Assembly (NCBI GenBank): GCA_902793295.1
Contig: CADBDA010000004.1
Coordinates: forward strand, 62,001-126,000
Direction: 5' to 3'
DNA from: an uncultured Bacteroidota bacterium
GTDB lineage: Bacteria; Bacteroidota; Bacteroidia; Bacteroidales; P3
DNA: 64,000 nt
Positions 15,239 through 25,259 of this stretch are shown here, piece by piece. Numbering within the stretch: position 1 is the first letter of the stretch; each line of letters begins with the position of its first letter. Under the pieces are notes generated by a model, which saw only the letters and a list, made by a program, of their open reading frames with translations, ran no database searches and was not told where the DNA came from. Both the position numbers and the translations under genes were made by a program.

Positions 15239-17944
15239 TTATTCCGTTGTCGTGCTGCTGGAGCTGCTCTCGGTGCCTTCGCTTTCGCTGCCACTTTGGC
15301 TGTTGCGTTCCAGTTCCATTTTACCGAAGCGCAAGGTGATGCCGGCGGTGATGTAGCGGCTGTTGAGGGTGCGGCTTTTGCTTTCGCTCAAGAAGTAGGG
15401 GTTGGTGTTCGACGAGGTGTTGCCGATGTTCTTACCCCAGTTGAAGATGTCTTGGATGTTGATGAAGGCGCTCATTTTTCGGTTGAAGAAGTCGGCTCGT
15501 ACACCGCAGTTCACCCAGTAGCGGGCGCTGCGGGTGCTCATCAGTCCGAGGGTGGGGGAGGTGTAGTTGGCCGATGCATGAATTTGGTATTTGTTGAAGA
15601 CTTTGGTCCACATGTTCAGACGGATGCTATAGCTCCATTTGCTGTCGGTGTAGGCTTCCTGTCCCAGTTTGTCGTAGTGCATTTCGTAGCCGTAGTCGTA
15701 GAGGTTGGCATAGAGGCGCAGGTTGAAGAATCCGCTGGGACGGTAGGTGGCGTTGACAGAGGTGCCGTAACGCCACGACGAACCGATGTTGTATGGTGTG
15801 GAGTACTGGATGATGCGGCCAATGTAAGGATCGATGGCGTCGGTGACATCGGTAAGGTTGTCGATTTCGCCGGTCGACAGGCGTCCGTAACCCTCAACTC
15901 CCAGGCTGCCCCACATGAAGAACTTGGTCCAGCCTGCTTCGGCGTTGTGGGTGAAGCTCTGCGTCAGGTCGCGGTTGCCGGTCTTGTAACTGTCCTCAGT
16001 GTAGTTGCGATATGTTGTCAGATCCAGTGCCGAGGGATTGCGCATACGCAGCGAGTAGTTGAGCTTGAAGTTGTGCATCTGCTGTGTGCGGTAGCTGAGG
16101 TGGATGGAGGGGTTGTAGGTGATATGCGTTACGGTGTAGTCGTCGGGTGTGGCGGTCTCGGTGAACGAGAAGTGGTCGTGACTTAAGTTGGCACCCATAC
16201 CCATCTGCAGAGTGAAACCTCCCCAGCGGTGTGTCCATTCGACATCGGCGCCAATCTCGTTCTTGTGATCTTCGAAGGTGTAGCGGCGCAATACGTCGAA
16301 GAGGTTGTCGTTCAACACCGTCACTCCGTCTTCGAACGTAGTGTCTAGCAGGTAGGGGCGGTAGTCGCGGTAGTCGTTGTCTGTGCCCAAGTTGAGGCCG
16401 TAGCTCATTTCGCCGTCCTTGCTGTAGGGGCGGTTGTAGCGGGCGCGCAGGCTGACGTCGGTGCCGCGGTATGGGTCGTTATAGTATTTGAACGTGTTCT
16501 GGTCAAATGTCGACGAGGTGTCGGTTTGGTTGTAGAGGCGGCTGTAGCTTGTGTTGGTGGTGTTGCTCGAAGTCGACCCAAACATAAACACGCGCAGGTT
16601 GTGGCCGTTGCGGTCGAACTTCTTGGTGTAGTTGCCGCCAAACATGCCGAAGAAGTTGTTGGTGTTCACTTCGTTCATCATGTCATACTGGTATGCGAAC
16701 GCTGTGGGCAGGTAGACGTCGCGGCTGTGCCAGCGGTCGCTGCTGCTACGGCTGTTGCTGAAGTTGAAGTTGCCCCACACGCCCACGTCGCTCATGCTGT
16801 CTATCTCGTAGTCGATATGCAGGCCTATGCTTCCGCTCAGGTTGCGTCCGTTGCTCCACGAGCTGTCGCGCTCATAGTTCACATCCTGTAGCGAGTCGAG
16901 GTTGCCCGGAAAGAGTGGGTTGTCCTGACGTGTGCGGCTCCAGCTCCACGAGTCATTCTCGCTGGTGCTGTAGCGCATGTTGGTGAATAGGTTGATGTTC
17001 AGCCGTTCGTTGGCCCATGTGTAGCTCACCCAGGGGCTCACGTTGGGTTGTGTGGCGGCGTTGACACCGAAGCTGACAAAATGGTTCTTTTTGATATGGG
17101 CCGAAGTGATGATGTTGATGACGGCTTCCGCATCGGTGGCGTATTTTGCCGAGGGGTTGGTGATGGTCTCGATGCGGTCAAGCGCGTTGGCGGGAAGGGT
17201 CTGCAGGTAGGTCTTCAGGTTCTCTGCCGTCAGTTTGGATGGTTTGTCGTTCACCCAAATCTCGACGCTGCTGACACCGCGCAGGGTGATGTTGCCTTCC
17301 ACGTCCACCTCCACACCCGGTGCGTTTTGCAGTGCATCTTCTGTGGTGCCGCTTTGGATGGTCGGGTCGTCGGCTACGTTATACACCATTTTTTCGCCAT
17401 CCTGGGCATAGAGCGGCCGGGCTGCCGTAACTTTAGCCGCTTTCAGGTTGGTGGCTCCTTTCTTCATGTTGATGACTCCTAAGGCGGTATTGTTGGATAC
17501 CGACACCGGAATGTATTGGGTGGTGTAGCCAATGTAGCTGGCGCGCAGCAGGTATTCGCCCGCAGGCACATCGGTCACTTCAAAGTAGCCGTTCAAGTCG
17601 GTGCGAGCACCTTTCACGAAACTGCTGTCGCTCTTTTCCAGTAGGGTGACATTCACATAGATAAGTGGTTCGTTCTTGGCGCTGTCCAACAGCGAGCCGA
17701 CAACTTTGAAAGTGGTGCCCGATTTGACGTTTTTCTTCTGTTTTACTGTGGTGCTTTTCTGCATGGTCTGTTGGGTTTGGCGTTCGCTGCGCGGGCCGCT
17801 GCCGCCAGGACCGCCAGGACCACCGGGGCCTCCCGGACCGCCACCGGGGAAGCCTCCTGGGCCGCCGGGTTGCGCATTTAGCATAAAGGAACAAAGGGTG
17901 AAAGCCACCAATGTGGCAAGCAGTTTGGGCATTCGTCTGTTCAT
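15239..17944 (-). CDS. outer membrane beta-barrel protein with carboxypeptidase-regulatory-like domain
   Basis: A 901-residue protein of the TonB-receptor-like 'outer membrane beta-barrel family' of Bacteroidota. A signal peptide ends near NAQ (residue 24). Residues 26-50 are almost only glycine and proline. A CarboxypepD_reg-like domain follows at about 78-160 (LLDSAKNEPLIYVNVTLLEK, DLNGYFEVTDVPAGEYLLRASYIGY), then a plug-like region with TEDALQNAPGVEVDVEGNITLRG, then a long barrel. The end is Glu/Ser-rich rather than aromatic, so the last strand may lie about 25 residues earlier. The ligand is unknown and no partner lipoprotein is adjacent. Confidence 0.82.
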   Translation of the reverse strand: MNRRMPKLLATLVAFTLCSFMLNAQPGGPGGFPGGGPGGPGGPGGPGGSGPRSERQTQQTMQKSTTVKQKKNVKSGTTFKVVGSLLDSAKNEPLIYVNVTLLEKSDSSFVKGARTDLNGYFEVTDVPAGEYLLRASYIGYTTQYIPVSVSNNTALGVINMKKGATNLKAAKVTAARPLYAQDGEKMVYNVADDPTIQSGTTEDALQNAPGVEVDVEGNITLRGVSSVEIWVNDKPSKLTAENLKTYLQTLPANALDRIETITNPSAKYATDAEAVINIITSAHIKKNHFVSFGVNAATQPNVSPWVSYTWANERLNINLFTNMRYSTSENDSWSWSRTRQDNPLFPGNLDSLQDVNYERDSSWSNGRNLSGSIGLHIDYEIDSMSDVGVWGNFNFSNSRSSSDRWHSRDVYLPTAFAYQYDMMNEVNTNNFFGMFGGNYTKKFDRNGHNLRVFMFGSTSSNTTNTSYSRLYNQTDTSSTFDQNTFKYYNDPYRGTDVSLRARYNRPYSKDGEMSYGLNLGTDNDYRDYRPYLLDTTFEDGVTVLNDNLFDVLRRYTFEDHKNEIGADVEWTHRWGGFTLQMGMGANLSHDHFSFTETATPDDYTVTHITYNPSIHLSYRTQQMHNFKLNYSLRMRNPSALDLTTYRNYTEDSYKTGNRDLTQSFTHNAEAGWTKFFMWGSLGVEGYGRLSTGEIDNLTDVTDAIDPYIGRIIQYSTPYNIGSSWRYGTSVNATYRPSGFFNLRLYANLYDYGYEMHYDKLGQEAYTDSKWSYSIRLNMWTKVFNKYQIHASANYTSPTLGLMSTRSARYWVNCGVRADFFNRKMSAFINIQDIFNWGKNIGNTSSNTNPYFLSESKSRTLNSRYITAGITLRFGKMELERNSQSGSESEGTESSSSSTTTE

Positions 17945-18257
17945 AACTGTTGTCGGTTGTTGAATCGTGATAAATATATTAACTTGTCTTTATTGATTTT
18001 AGTATGTTCTTTATAAAAAAACAGTGTCGGAAATCTGGTGTATCAGCCGGCTGCAGTTGGTGGGAAAACAGGATCGTTTAAGGTCCGGTTTTCATCATGG
18101 AGTTGCCTGACAGCGTGCAAAAGTGAACTCCTGACGTGTTTTTTTTACTATTTAGTTCGTTCTGTACGCTTTTTATTTCAAATGTCGCAAAATATTTTCC
18201 TTGCCTATACGTTTCTAGATTTATAGTAGTGTTTCACCGACAACCAATCTGCCATTC
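17945..18257. other. divergent intergenic region
   Basis: 313 bases between the start of the barrel protein (minus) and the start of the M16 peptidase (plus). It is AT-rich and must hold two divergent promoters, but I see no full TTTG/TAnnTTTG pair and no RNA or gene. Confidence 0.5.
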
Positions 18258-19511
18258 ATGATCGCTTACCAGAAATATGTGCTTGCTAACGGATTGACCC
18301 TGATTGTGCAGGAACAACCCTCCACGCCCCTTGTCACGGTCAATACCCTCTACAAAGTGGGCGCCCGCGACGAAGACCCATCGCGCACAGGCTTTGCCCA
18401 TCTGTTCGAACATCTGATGTTCGGCGGAACACCGGTGGTGCCCGACTACGATGCGGTGGTCAGCCGCGTGGGTGGCGAATCGAACGCCTCCACCTGCAAC
18501 GACTTCACCAACTATTACCTTACAGTCCCTAACCGCTATCTGGAGACTGCTTTATGGCTCGAGTCGGATCGTATGCGCCAGCTGGACTTCTCGAAGCGCA
18601 GCCTTGAGGTGCAGCAGTCGGTCGTCACCGAGGAATATCATTATCGCTATGTGAATCAGCCTTATGGTGACAAATGGATGCTGCTGCGTCCGCTCTGCTA
18701 CAAGCGCCATCCCTACCGCTGGTGCACTATCGGCAGCGATATAAGGCATGTGCAGGATGCCACCATCGATGATGTGAAACATTTTTTTGGCCGCTACTAC
18801 CGACCCAACAATGCCATCCTTTCGGTGGTGGGCGATGTCAAGGCCGAACAGGTGCTTCGTCTGGTGGAGAAGTGGTTTGGCGATATCCCTGCTGGCGAAC
18901 CGGTGGAACACCACTTGCCGCAGGAACCTGAGCAGACCGAAGCCCGCCAACTGACAGTCAGCCGTCCTGTGCCAAGCAACGCTTTGACGCTGGGCTATGT
19001 GATGTGCGACCGTCTCAGTCCGGATTTCTGTGCCACCGATCTTATCAGCGACATCCTCTCTTCGGGCCGCTCGTCGCGTCTGTACAACGAGCTTGTCAAG
19101 CGGCAAGGCCTCTTCACCGAAGTCGACGCCTACATCACTGGCGATGCCGATAAGGGCCTTTTTGTTGTCGACGGGAAGTTGTGTCCCGATGTCTCCTTTG
19201 ACCAGGCCCGCCAAGCCATCGAGCTGCAGTTGTCGAACCTCAGCGACCAGCCTCTCGAAGCTAGCGAACTGGAGAAGGTGGTCAACCGCTATGAGTCCAC
19301 TTTCGCCTATTCGCAGTACAAGTCGCTCGATTGTGCTATGGCGCTATGCTACTATGAACGCTTGGGCCATCTGGAGTGGATCAACGATGAGCCGTTCCAC
19401 TATCGTCAGGCCACACCCGACGATATACGGCGCGTGGCCGGCTCCCTGTTCCGCCCCACCAAGCAATGTGCTCTCCATTATGAGGCCCAAGAGCCGATTC
19501 AGACCATATAA
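18258..19511 (+). CDS. M16 family zinc peptidase (pitrilysin-like)
   Basis: A 417-residue peptidase of the M16 family. The inverted zinc motif HxxEH is HLFEH at residues 48-52, inside the usual GFAHLFEHLMFGGT context; the acidic third ligand lies in the VVTEEYHYRY region. The second half is the inactive M16C domain (RPVPSNALTLGYVM, DLISDILSSGRSSRLY). There is no clear signal peptide, so the enzyme may be cytoplasmic, although family members in Bacteroidota are often exported. It probably degrades peptides. The potassium channel gene begins 36 bases later. Confidence 0.9.
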   Translation: MIAYQKYVLANGLTLIVQEQPSTPLVTVNTLYKVGARDEDPSRTGFAHLFEHLMFGGTPVVPDYDAVVSRVGGESNASTCNDFTNYYLTVPNRYLETALWLESDRMRQLDFSKRSLEVQQSVVTEEYHYRYVNQPYGDKWMLLRPLCYKRHPYRWCTIGSDIRHVQDATIDDVKHFFGRYYRPNNAILSVVGDVKAEQVLRLVEKWFGDIPAGEPVEHHLPQEPEQTEARQLTVSRPVPSNALTLGYVMCDRLSPDFCATDLISDILSSGRSSRLYNELVKRQGLFTEVDAYITGDADKGLFVVDGKLCPDVSFDQARQAIELQLSNLSDQPLEASELEKVVNRYESTFAYSQYKSLDCAMALCYYERLGHLEWINDEPFHYRQATPDDIRRVAGSLFRPTKQCALHYEAQEPIQTI

Positions 19512-19547
19512 TTCAGTTGTTAAACCACAATCTTCAAATCCGAGTAA

Positions 19548-20726
19548 ATGTCCTCCAAGAAACCCAATATTTTTGTCCAGCTGCTCATGTTGCTCTGGTA
19601 TGCCGTCAGCCAACCGCTGAAATGGCTTTTTAAGAAGGCATACACTTTTTTCTCGGGGCTCAACTACCACCGCATTGGAAGCAAGGTGGTTCATGGTGTG
19701 GGCAATTTTTTGCATTGGTTGATTTTTAGTGTGCTGCTTCCGAAACGTTATCGCAATATCACCAAAAAAGAGATATATCGTATCATTTTTAAGGCCGATA
19801 CGCCAGCCGGCAAACGTTTCGATATCTGGCTGTTGATTATCATCGGACTCAATCTGGTGGTTATCATACTCGACAGCTTCGAGGCGCTCCATACCAATTT
19901 GCGATGGATTTTGAAAGGGTTGGAATGGATTTTCACGATCATCTTCACGTTCGAATACTACCTGCGTATCTACTGTCTGCAGCGTCCGTGGAAGTATGTC
20001 TTCTCTTTCTATGGCATCATCGACTTCCTTTCCATCTTCCCTGCCTACCTCAGTCTGCTCATTCCCGCCACCCAGACGCTGACGGTGCTTCGCGTGCTGC
20101 GTACATTGCGTATCTTCCGCATTTTTAACATGCAGCGTTTCCTGCTCGAAAGTTTCCACTTGCTCAACGCTTTGCGCCGCAGTGCTGCCAAGATTCTCAT
20201 CTTCATGCTCTTCGTGTTTATCGCTTCCATCATACTTGGGTCTATAATTTACATGTTTGAGAGCAGTAAGAATCCTGCCTTGTCCAGTATTCCTACGGCC
20301 ATCTATTGGGCGGTGGTGACCATCACCACAGTGGGTTACGGCGATATTACACCGATAACCCCTATGGGACAGTTCATATCCACGTTGGTCATGTTGCTAG
20401 GTTATGCTGTCATCGCCGTTCCTACGGGCATTGTGGTGAATGAAACCATCCAAGAATACAAGAACAACGGACAAACCGGCAGCGACGATGTGGTGCCGGA
20501 AGAATTTAATGAATACGAGGATCGTGTGGAACAGAAAGACGAAACTGTTATGAACGACCGTCCGGAAAACACTGCCGCTGATTCCCGTTTCTGTCCCCAT
20601 TGCGGACATACGGAGAGCGATCCCGAGGCTCGCTATTGCCGTTACTGCGGTTCGCTGCTTTCCAAGAGCCAACCCAGCGGTTGGATCAACGATTTCTTCG
20701 CAGGCGATGATTCGGGCGAGGAATGA
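19548..20726 (+). CDS. voltage-gated potassium channel with C-terminal zinc ribbon
   Basis: A 392-residue ion channel subunit. Membrane helices S1-S6 span about residues 92-300. The voltage sensor S4 has arginines at 182, 185, 188 and 191, three residues apart. The selectivity filter is TVGYGD at 261-266, which marks a potassium channel. The amino terminus has an extra hydrophobic stretch of about 60 residues. The carboxyl end carries a double-CxxC zinc ribbon (Cys 349, 352, 364, 367), which is unusual and may be a cytoplasmic sensor or binding module. The family works as a tetramer in the inner membrane. Confidence 0.9.
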   Translation: MSSKKPNIFVQLLMLLWYAVSQPLKWLFKKAYTFFSGLNYHRIGSKVVHGVGNFLHWLIFSVLLPKRYRNITKKEIYRIIFKADTPAGKRFDIWLLIIIGLNLVVIILDSFEALHTNLRWILKGLEWIFTIIFTFEYYLRIYCLQRPWKYVFSFYGIIDFLSIFPAYLSLLIPATQTLTVLRVLRTLRIFRIFNMQRFLLESFHLLNALRRSAAKILIFMLFVFIASIILGSIIYMFESSKNPALSSIPTAIYWAVVTITTVGYGDITPITPMGQFISTLVMLLGYAVIAVPTGIVVNETIQEYKNNGQTGSDDVVPEEFNEYEDRVEQKDETVMNDRPENTAADSRFCPHCGHTESDPEARYCRYCGSLLSKSQPSGWINDFFAGDDSGEE

Positions 20727-20858
20727 TCCTCGCTTCCGTGGTCATCATATTATGCTTCCGCTATGAGCCTACAGGTCAAAAATAATCATCAGTGTATTGC
20801 TTTTTGCTAGATTTCTAACTTGTTCCATCATTTGAAAACTTTGAATTCGATTCCTGTC

Positions 20859-23249
20859 ATGAAACACCATCTTATCTGCCCTTGCCTTTTGTTGTCGCTT
20901 TTGTTGCTGTCGTGCATGCGGTTGTCGGCGCAGTCCTACACCATCAGCGGTACCATTCGTGACGACGCCAGCAGCGAAACGCTTATCAGCGCTACGATTT
21001 ATGACATGCTTTCGGGCAAGGGGACGCTGACCAATGCCCAAGGGCGATACTCGCTCACCCTCCCGCAAGGCGAGGTGCGCTTGCGCATCTCCTATGTGGG
21101 CTACCAACCATATTTCGACACCTTCCAACTGTCTGCCAATCGTGAATTGAATATTTCACTTACACCCAACCGCCAGTTGCAGACGGTCACCGTCACGGCC
21201 GACAGGGTCAGTTCGCACCGCTCGTCGCAGATGAGTGCTATCGACATCCCGGTCGAACATATCAAGTCGGTGCCCGTCCTCTTCGGTGAGACCGATGTGT
21301 TGAAAGCGTTGCAATTGCTGCCCGGTGTGCAGTCGGGTACCGAGGGTATGTCGGGTATCTACGTGCGTGGCGGCGGTCCCGACCAAAATCTGTTCCTGCT
21401 CGACGGTGTTCCACTCTACAATGTCAACCATTTGGGAGGCTTCTTTTCGGCATTTAATGCCGATGCCATCAAGAATGTCACGCTCTATAAGGGCAGTTTT
21501 CCGGCGCGTTTTGGGGGACGCCTCTCGTCGGTGCTCGACATCACTACCAACGATGGCAACGACAAGCGGCTGCATGGCAATGCCAGCATTGGTGTCATTG
21601 CGGCCAAGGTGAACTTGGAAGGGCCTATCTATAAGGACAAGACAACCTTCAATGTCAGTCTGCGCCGCACCTATTTCGACCTCCTGATGCAGCCTGCCAT
21701 CATGGCTATTAGCACGCTCGAGGACATGGGTCGCACCAATCTGGGCTATTACTTCTATGACCTCAATGCGAAGGTGACACACCGTTTCAGCGAACGTAGC
21801 CGCCTCATTGCCAGCTGGTATTCTGGTGATGACCGCATCTATGCCCGCATGCGCTACGTTTACGATAATGGCGACGAGAGCGTCAAACTGGGCTACAATT
21901 GGGGCAATATGGTGGGCTCGCTGCGTTGGAACTACGAACTGACGCCGCGCCTTTTCATGAACGTCACCGGCGCCTATACCCGCTACCGCAACGAAATCAA
22001 CACCACTTTTGAGGAAAACGAAGTCTACGACAGCGAGATCAATTATTACAGTGCAACGATGTACTACAAGTCGGGCATCCGCGACATCACCGCCAAGGTC
22101 GATTTCGACTTCCAACCCAATCCGGACCATACGGTCAAGTTCGGTGGCGCTTGGGTCCATCACATCTTCCAGCCCGACATCACTGGTAACAAAATGGAAT
22201 ACAATGATGGCGATGATAATTTGAGATATGATACCGTCATAGGGCAGAGCATCGTGCATGCCAACGAGTTGACGGCTTTTATTGAGGACGACTGGAATGT
22301 GGGTGAGATGCTGAAAATTAATGCTGGCGTCAATGTCACGGGATTTGCCGTCCAAGGCAAGTTCTACCCCTCGCTCCAGCCGCGACTCAGCGGCCGTCTG
22401 ATGCTCAGCGACGACCTTTCCGTCAAGGCGGGCTATAGCTACATGACCCAGTACATGCATCAGCTGTCCAACAGCTCTATCAGTCTTCCCAGCGACCTTT
22501 GGGTGCCTGTCACGGCGCGCATCGAACCAATGTATGCCCACCAATTGGCGGCCGGCGTGTTCTACAACTGGTCGGGAATAGCCGACTTTTCGGCAGAGCT
22601 GTACTACAAACGCATGAACAATATGCTGGAATACAAGGACGGCTCCAGCTTCTTCGGCCTTTCGGCCGGATGGGAGGACAAGGTGTGTATGGGTGACGGC
22701 TGGTCTTATGGTCTCGAACTGCTGGCACAGCGCACCATCGGCGACATCACAGGATGGGTGGGCTACACCTGGAGCCGTACCATGCGCCTCTTCGACCGTC
22801 CTGGCGAAACGCTCAACAACGGCGAACCGTTCCCTGCCAAGTACGACCGACGCCACGACATCTCCGTCATGGTCAGCTACAAACCCAACGAGGAATTCGA
22901 TTGCAGCGCCACGTGGGTTTTCTCGACGGGCAATACCGGCACATTGGCCCTACAGGAATATGTTGATCCCTACGAAGGAGAGATTTCCTACGTCTCGTCG
23001 CGCAACAATTTCCGCATGCCGGCCTATCATCGTCTTGATGTGGGCTTCAATTTCCACAAGCAGAAGAAACATGGCATCCGAACCTGGAGCCTGAGCGTGT
23101 ACAACCTTTACAATCGCAAGAATCCCTTCCTGGTTTTTGAGCGTTTTGATACCGCCTCGATCGTCAACGGCGTCCACTATGGTTCTTCACTTGTCAAGCT
23201 CTCTCTCTTCCCCATCATTCCTTCTATATCCTATAGTTTCAAATTCTAA
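20859..23249 (+). CDS. TonB-dependent receptor with carboxypeptidase-regulatory-like domain
   Basis: A 796-residue outer-membrane receptor. It has a signal peptide (through RLSAQ), a CarboxypepD_reg-like domain (about residues 27-105, TISGTIRDDASSETLISATI), a plug with VLKALQLLPGVQSGTEGMSG, YVRGGGPDQNLFLLDGVPLYN and FPARFGGRLSSVLDI, and a barrel to the end. I chose the ATG at 20859, because it begins a proper signal peptide (MKHHLICPCLLLS). The DUF4249 lipoprotein follows 26 bases later; this pairing is common in Bacteroidota. The substrate is unknown. Confidence 0.92.
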   Translation: MKHHLICPCLLLSLLLLSCMRLSAQSYTISGTIRDDASSETLISATIYDMLSGKGTLTNAQGRYSLTLPQGEVRLRISYVGYQPYFDTFQLSANRELNISLTPNRQLQTVTVTADRVSSHRSSQMSAIDIPVEHIKSVPVLFGETDVLKALQLLPGVQSGTEGMSGIYVRGGGPDQNLFLLDGVPLYNVNHLGGFFSAFNADAIKNVTLYKGSFPARFGGRLSSVLDITTNDGNDKRLHGNASIGVIAAKVNLEGPIYKDKTTFNVSLRRTYFDLLMQPAIMAISTLEDMGRTNLGYYFYDLNAKVTHRFSERSRLIASWYSGDDRIYARMRYVYDNGDESVKLGYNWGNMVGSLRWNYELTPRLFMNVTGAYTRYRNEINTTFEENEVYDSEINYYSATMYYKSGIRDITAKVDFDFQPNPDHTVKFGGAWVHHIFQPDITGNKMEYNDGDDNLRYDTVIGQSIVHANELTAFIEDDWNVGEMLKINAGVNVTGFAVQGKFYPSLQPRLSGRLMLSDDLSVKAGYSYMTQYMHQLSNSSISLPSDLWVPVTARIEPMYAHQLAAGVFYNWSGIADFSAELYYKRMNNMLEYKDGSSFFGLSAGWEDKVCMGDGWSYGLELLAQRTIGDITGWVGYTWSRTMRLFDRPGETLNNGEPFPAKYDRRHDISVMVSYKPNEEFDCSATWVFSTGNTGTLALQEYVDPYEGEISYVSSRNNFRMPAYHRLDVGFNFHKQKKHGIRTWSLSVYNLYNRKNPFLVFERFDTASIVNGVHYGSSLVKLSLFPIIPSISYSFKF

Positions 23250-23275
23250 GAGACGAATCATTATTTTGTTTCAGT

Positions 23276-24286
23276 ATGCAATTACAGAAAATGGTTACCC
23301 CGACAATAAAAATTTCACTTCTGGTGCTCATCGCATCATTGTTCTTCACTTCATGTGTCGAACCTATCGAATTCGATCCGGGCGATGTCAGTCCTTATCC
23401 GGTGCTTGTTTCGCGTCCTTGTGGCGATTCCACCGTCAGTGTCTACATCTCGAAAAGTCGTTTTTTCTTGGCCAATAGCAGCAATGTCCATGCTCTCGAC
23501 GATGCCACAGTGACACTCACTGTCAACGGCGTCCCGTCAGCGGGCGTCTACGATGACGGTGCCTGCAATGGCTATGGCGGATATCTTTTCCCGTTGCTTC
23601 CCCGTCCGGGCGACAGTTTGAGGATTGAGGCGTTGGTGCCGGGTTTTAGCGACAAGGTTAGCGCCGTTACCGCCATTCCGCAGCAGCCTTCGTTTGAGAT
23701 TGTCGATTGTGTGGTCGATACAAATGTTCAAGAGAACTGGGGCAACATACAAGCCAAAATCCGCTTCAAGGTGAACTGCAGCGGTCCCAACGAATACTAT
23801 GCTGTACGCATTCTGAAAGCGTTCAGCGCTTCGGATACGCTAAATCTTGATGATTTGAATTTCATTGTCAACGACCCCATTGTCAACAACTCCAACTTTG
23901 AGGATGTTCTGGATGGTTACAACGGCAGTTTCTGGGATAGAGAGATGTTTTTCAGCAGTGAACTCTTCACCGGCGGCAGCCACGAGTTCACGGCTGTATT
24001 GGAATATTGGCAGGGATATTGGGAATCCTTCTCCTCCAACCCTTTTACGCTATACTTGGAGGTGCGTGCGCTTTCGCCCGAGCTGTATCGTTACATCCGA
24101 ACCACGGGAGGCCCCAATTCTGAACTTGACGAACTGTTTGGCGAACCGGTGCAGGTCTTTTGTAACATCGACGGTGGTATCGGCATCTTCGGTGGCTACA
24201 CCATCAAGCGGTCGGGTATGCCGGAAGTGCACTATGGACATGTCGATATGCCCGAGCAATACTACTATAAATCAACAAAAAAATGA
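23276..24286 (+). CDS. DUF4249 lipoprotein
   Basis: A 336-residue lipoprotein: signal peptide with lipobox LFFTSC (Cys27), then VEPIEFDPGD, typical of DUF4249 proteins. The domain has DATVTLTVNG and GDSLRIEALVPGF strands near its start. These proteins are co-encoded with TonB-dependent receptors and are thought to sit on the outer membrane, but their biochemical role is not known. The last 4 bases overlap the next start (ATGA), so the dehydrogenase is probably translated from the same message. Confidence 0.85.
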   Translation: MQLQKMVTPTIKISLLVLIASLFFTSCVEPIEFDPGDVSPYPVLVSRPCGDSTVSVYISKSRFFLANSSNVHALDDATVTLTVNGVPSAGVYDDGACNGYGGYLFPLLPRPGDSLRIEALVPGFSDKVSAVTAIPQQPSFEIVDCVVDTNVQENWGNIQAKIRFKVNCSGPNEYYAVRILKAFSASDTLNLDDLNFIVNDPIVNNSNFEDVLDGYNGSFWDREMFFSSELFTGGSHEFTAVLEYWQGYWESFSSNPFTLYLEVRALSPELYRYIRTTGGPNSELDELFGEPVQVFCNIDGGIGIFGGYTIKRSGMPEVHYGHVDMPEQYYYKSTKK

Positions 24287-25227
24287 GAATTCTTCTTACC
24301 GATTCTACCCATCCGGTGTTGCAGCAGAAGCTGGAAGCAGCAGGCCATCAGTGCCAGGTGCAAACCGATATGGACTACCACACGTTGCTTGGTCAGGTCG
24401 ACCAATACGACGCCCTTGTGGTGCGTAGCAAAATTGTTATCGACCGTCCTTTTCTGGATCGTGCTCGGCATCTGAAATGCATAGGACGTGTGGGTGCTGG
24501 CATGGAAACGATCGATGTGGACTACGCCGAAAGCCTGGGCATCCGCTGCCTCAATTCGCCCGAAGGCAACCGCGATGCAGTGGGTGAACATGCTGTGGGG
24601 CTGCTGCTGGCATTGGCCGACAAGATAGCCGCAGCCGACAAGGAGGTGCGACAGGGCTTATGGCGTCGTGAAGCCAACCGCGGATTCGAAATCAAGGGTC
24701 GCACCGTGGGCATCATCGGCTTCGGCAACATGGGTGCGGCTTTTGCACAGCGCTTGCAAGGTTTCGAATGCAACATCGTGGCCTACGACAAATACAAGCC
24801 GTCTGGATATGCCCCTGCCTATGTGCACGAAGTGTCGCTCGCCGATCTGCAGCAGCAGGCGGATATTGTTAGCCTCCATGTGCCGCTGACCGACGAGACG
24901 CACTATATGGTCGACAGTCAGTTTCTTGCCGCTTTCGCCAAGCCATTCTGTCTTGTCAACACATCTCGTGGTGCTGTGGTGCACACGGCCGATTTGGTCG
25001 AGGCCATGCGACAGGAACAGGTACTGGGTGCTGCTCTCGATGTCATCGAGTACGAGGATATGAGCAAGGACGGACTGGACCTGAATACGCTTCCCGACGA
25101 CTTCCGCTACCTCCTCGGCTCGCCGCGCTGTGTGCTTACGCCTCATGTGGCAGGATGGACCGTGGAGTCGAAATACAAACTGGCGTCGGTTTTGGCCGAC
25201 AAAATTATAGCGGAATTGAATAACTGA
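24283..25227 (+). CDS. D-2-hydroxyacid dehydrogenase, phosphoglycerate dehydrogenase-like
   Basis: A 314-residue NAD-dependent D-2-hydroxyacid dehydrogenase. The amino domain has LLTDSTHPVL and IGRVGAGMETID; the nucleotide fold shows GRTVGIIGFGNMGAAFAQRL. Catalytic residues fit the family: Arg in NTSRGA, an acidic residue in the DVIEYED block, and His in LTPHVAGWT. It lacks the carboxyl ACT domain of large serine-pathway SerA enzymes, so the substrate could be 3-phosphoglycerate or another hydroxyacid. The 4-base overlap with the DUF4249 gene is odd for such a metabolic gene. Confidence 0.85.
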   Translation: MRILLTDSTHPVLQQKLEAAGHQCQVQTDMDYHTLLGQVDQYDALVVRSKIVIDRPFLDRARHLKCIGRVGAGMETIDVDYAESLGIRCLNSPEGNRDAVGEHAVGLLLALADKIAAADKEVRQGLWRREANRGFEIKGRTVGIIGFGNMGAAFAQRLQGFECNIVAYDKYKPSGYAPAYVHEVSLADLQQQADIVSLHVPLTDETHYMVDSQFLAAFAKPFCLVNTSRGAVVHTADLVEAMRQEQVLGAALDVIEYEDMSKDGLDLNTLPDDFRYLLGSPRCVLTPHVAGWTVESKYKLASVLADKIIAELNN

Positions 25228-25259
25228 ATGTTGGTCAAAATAAAGTAACGGACAAAACG

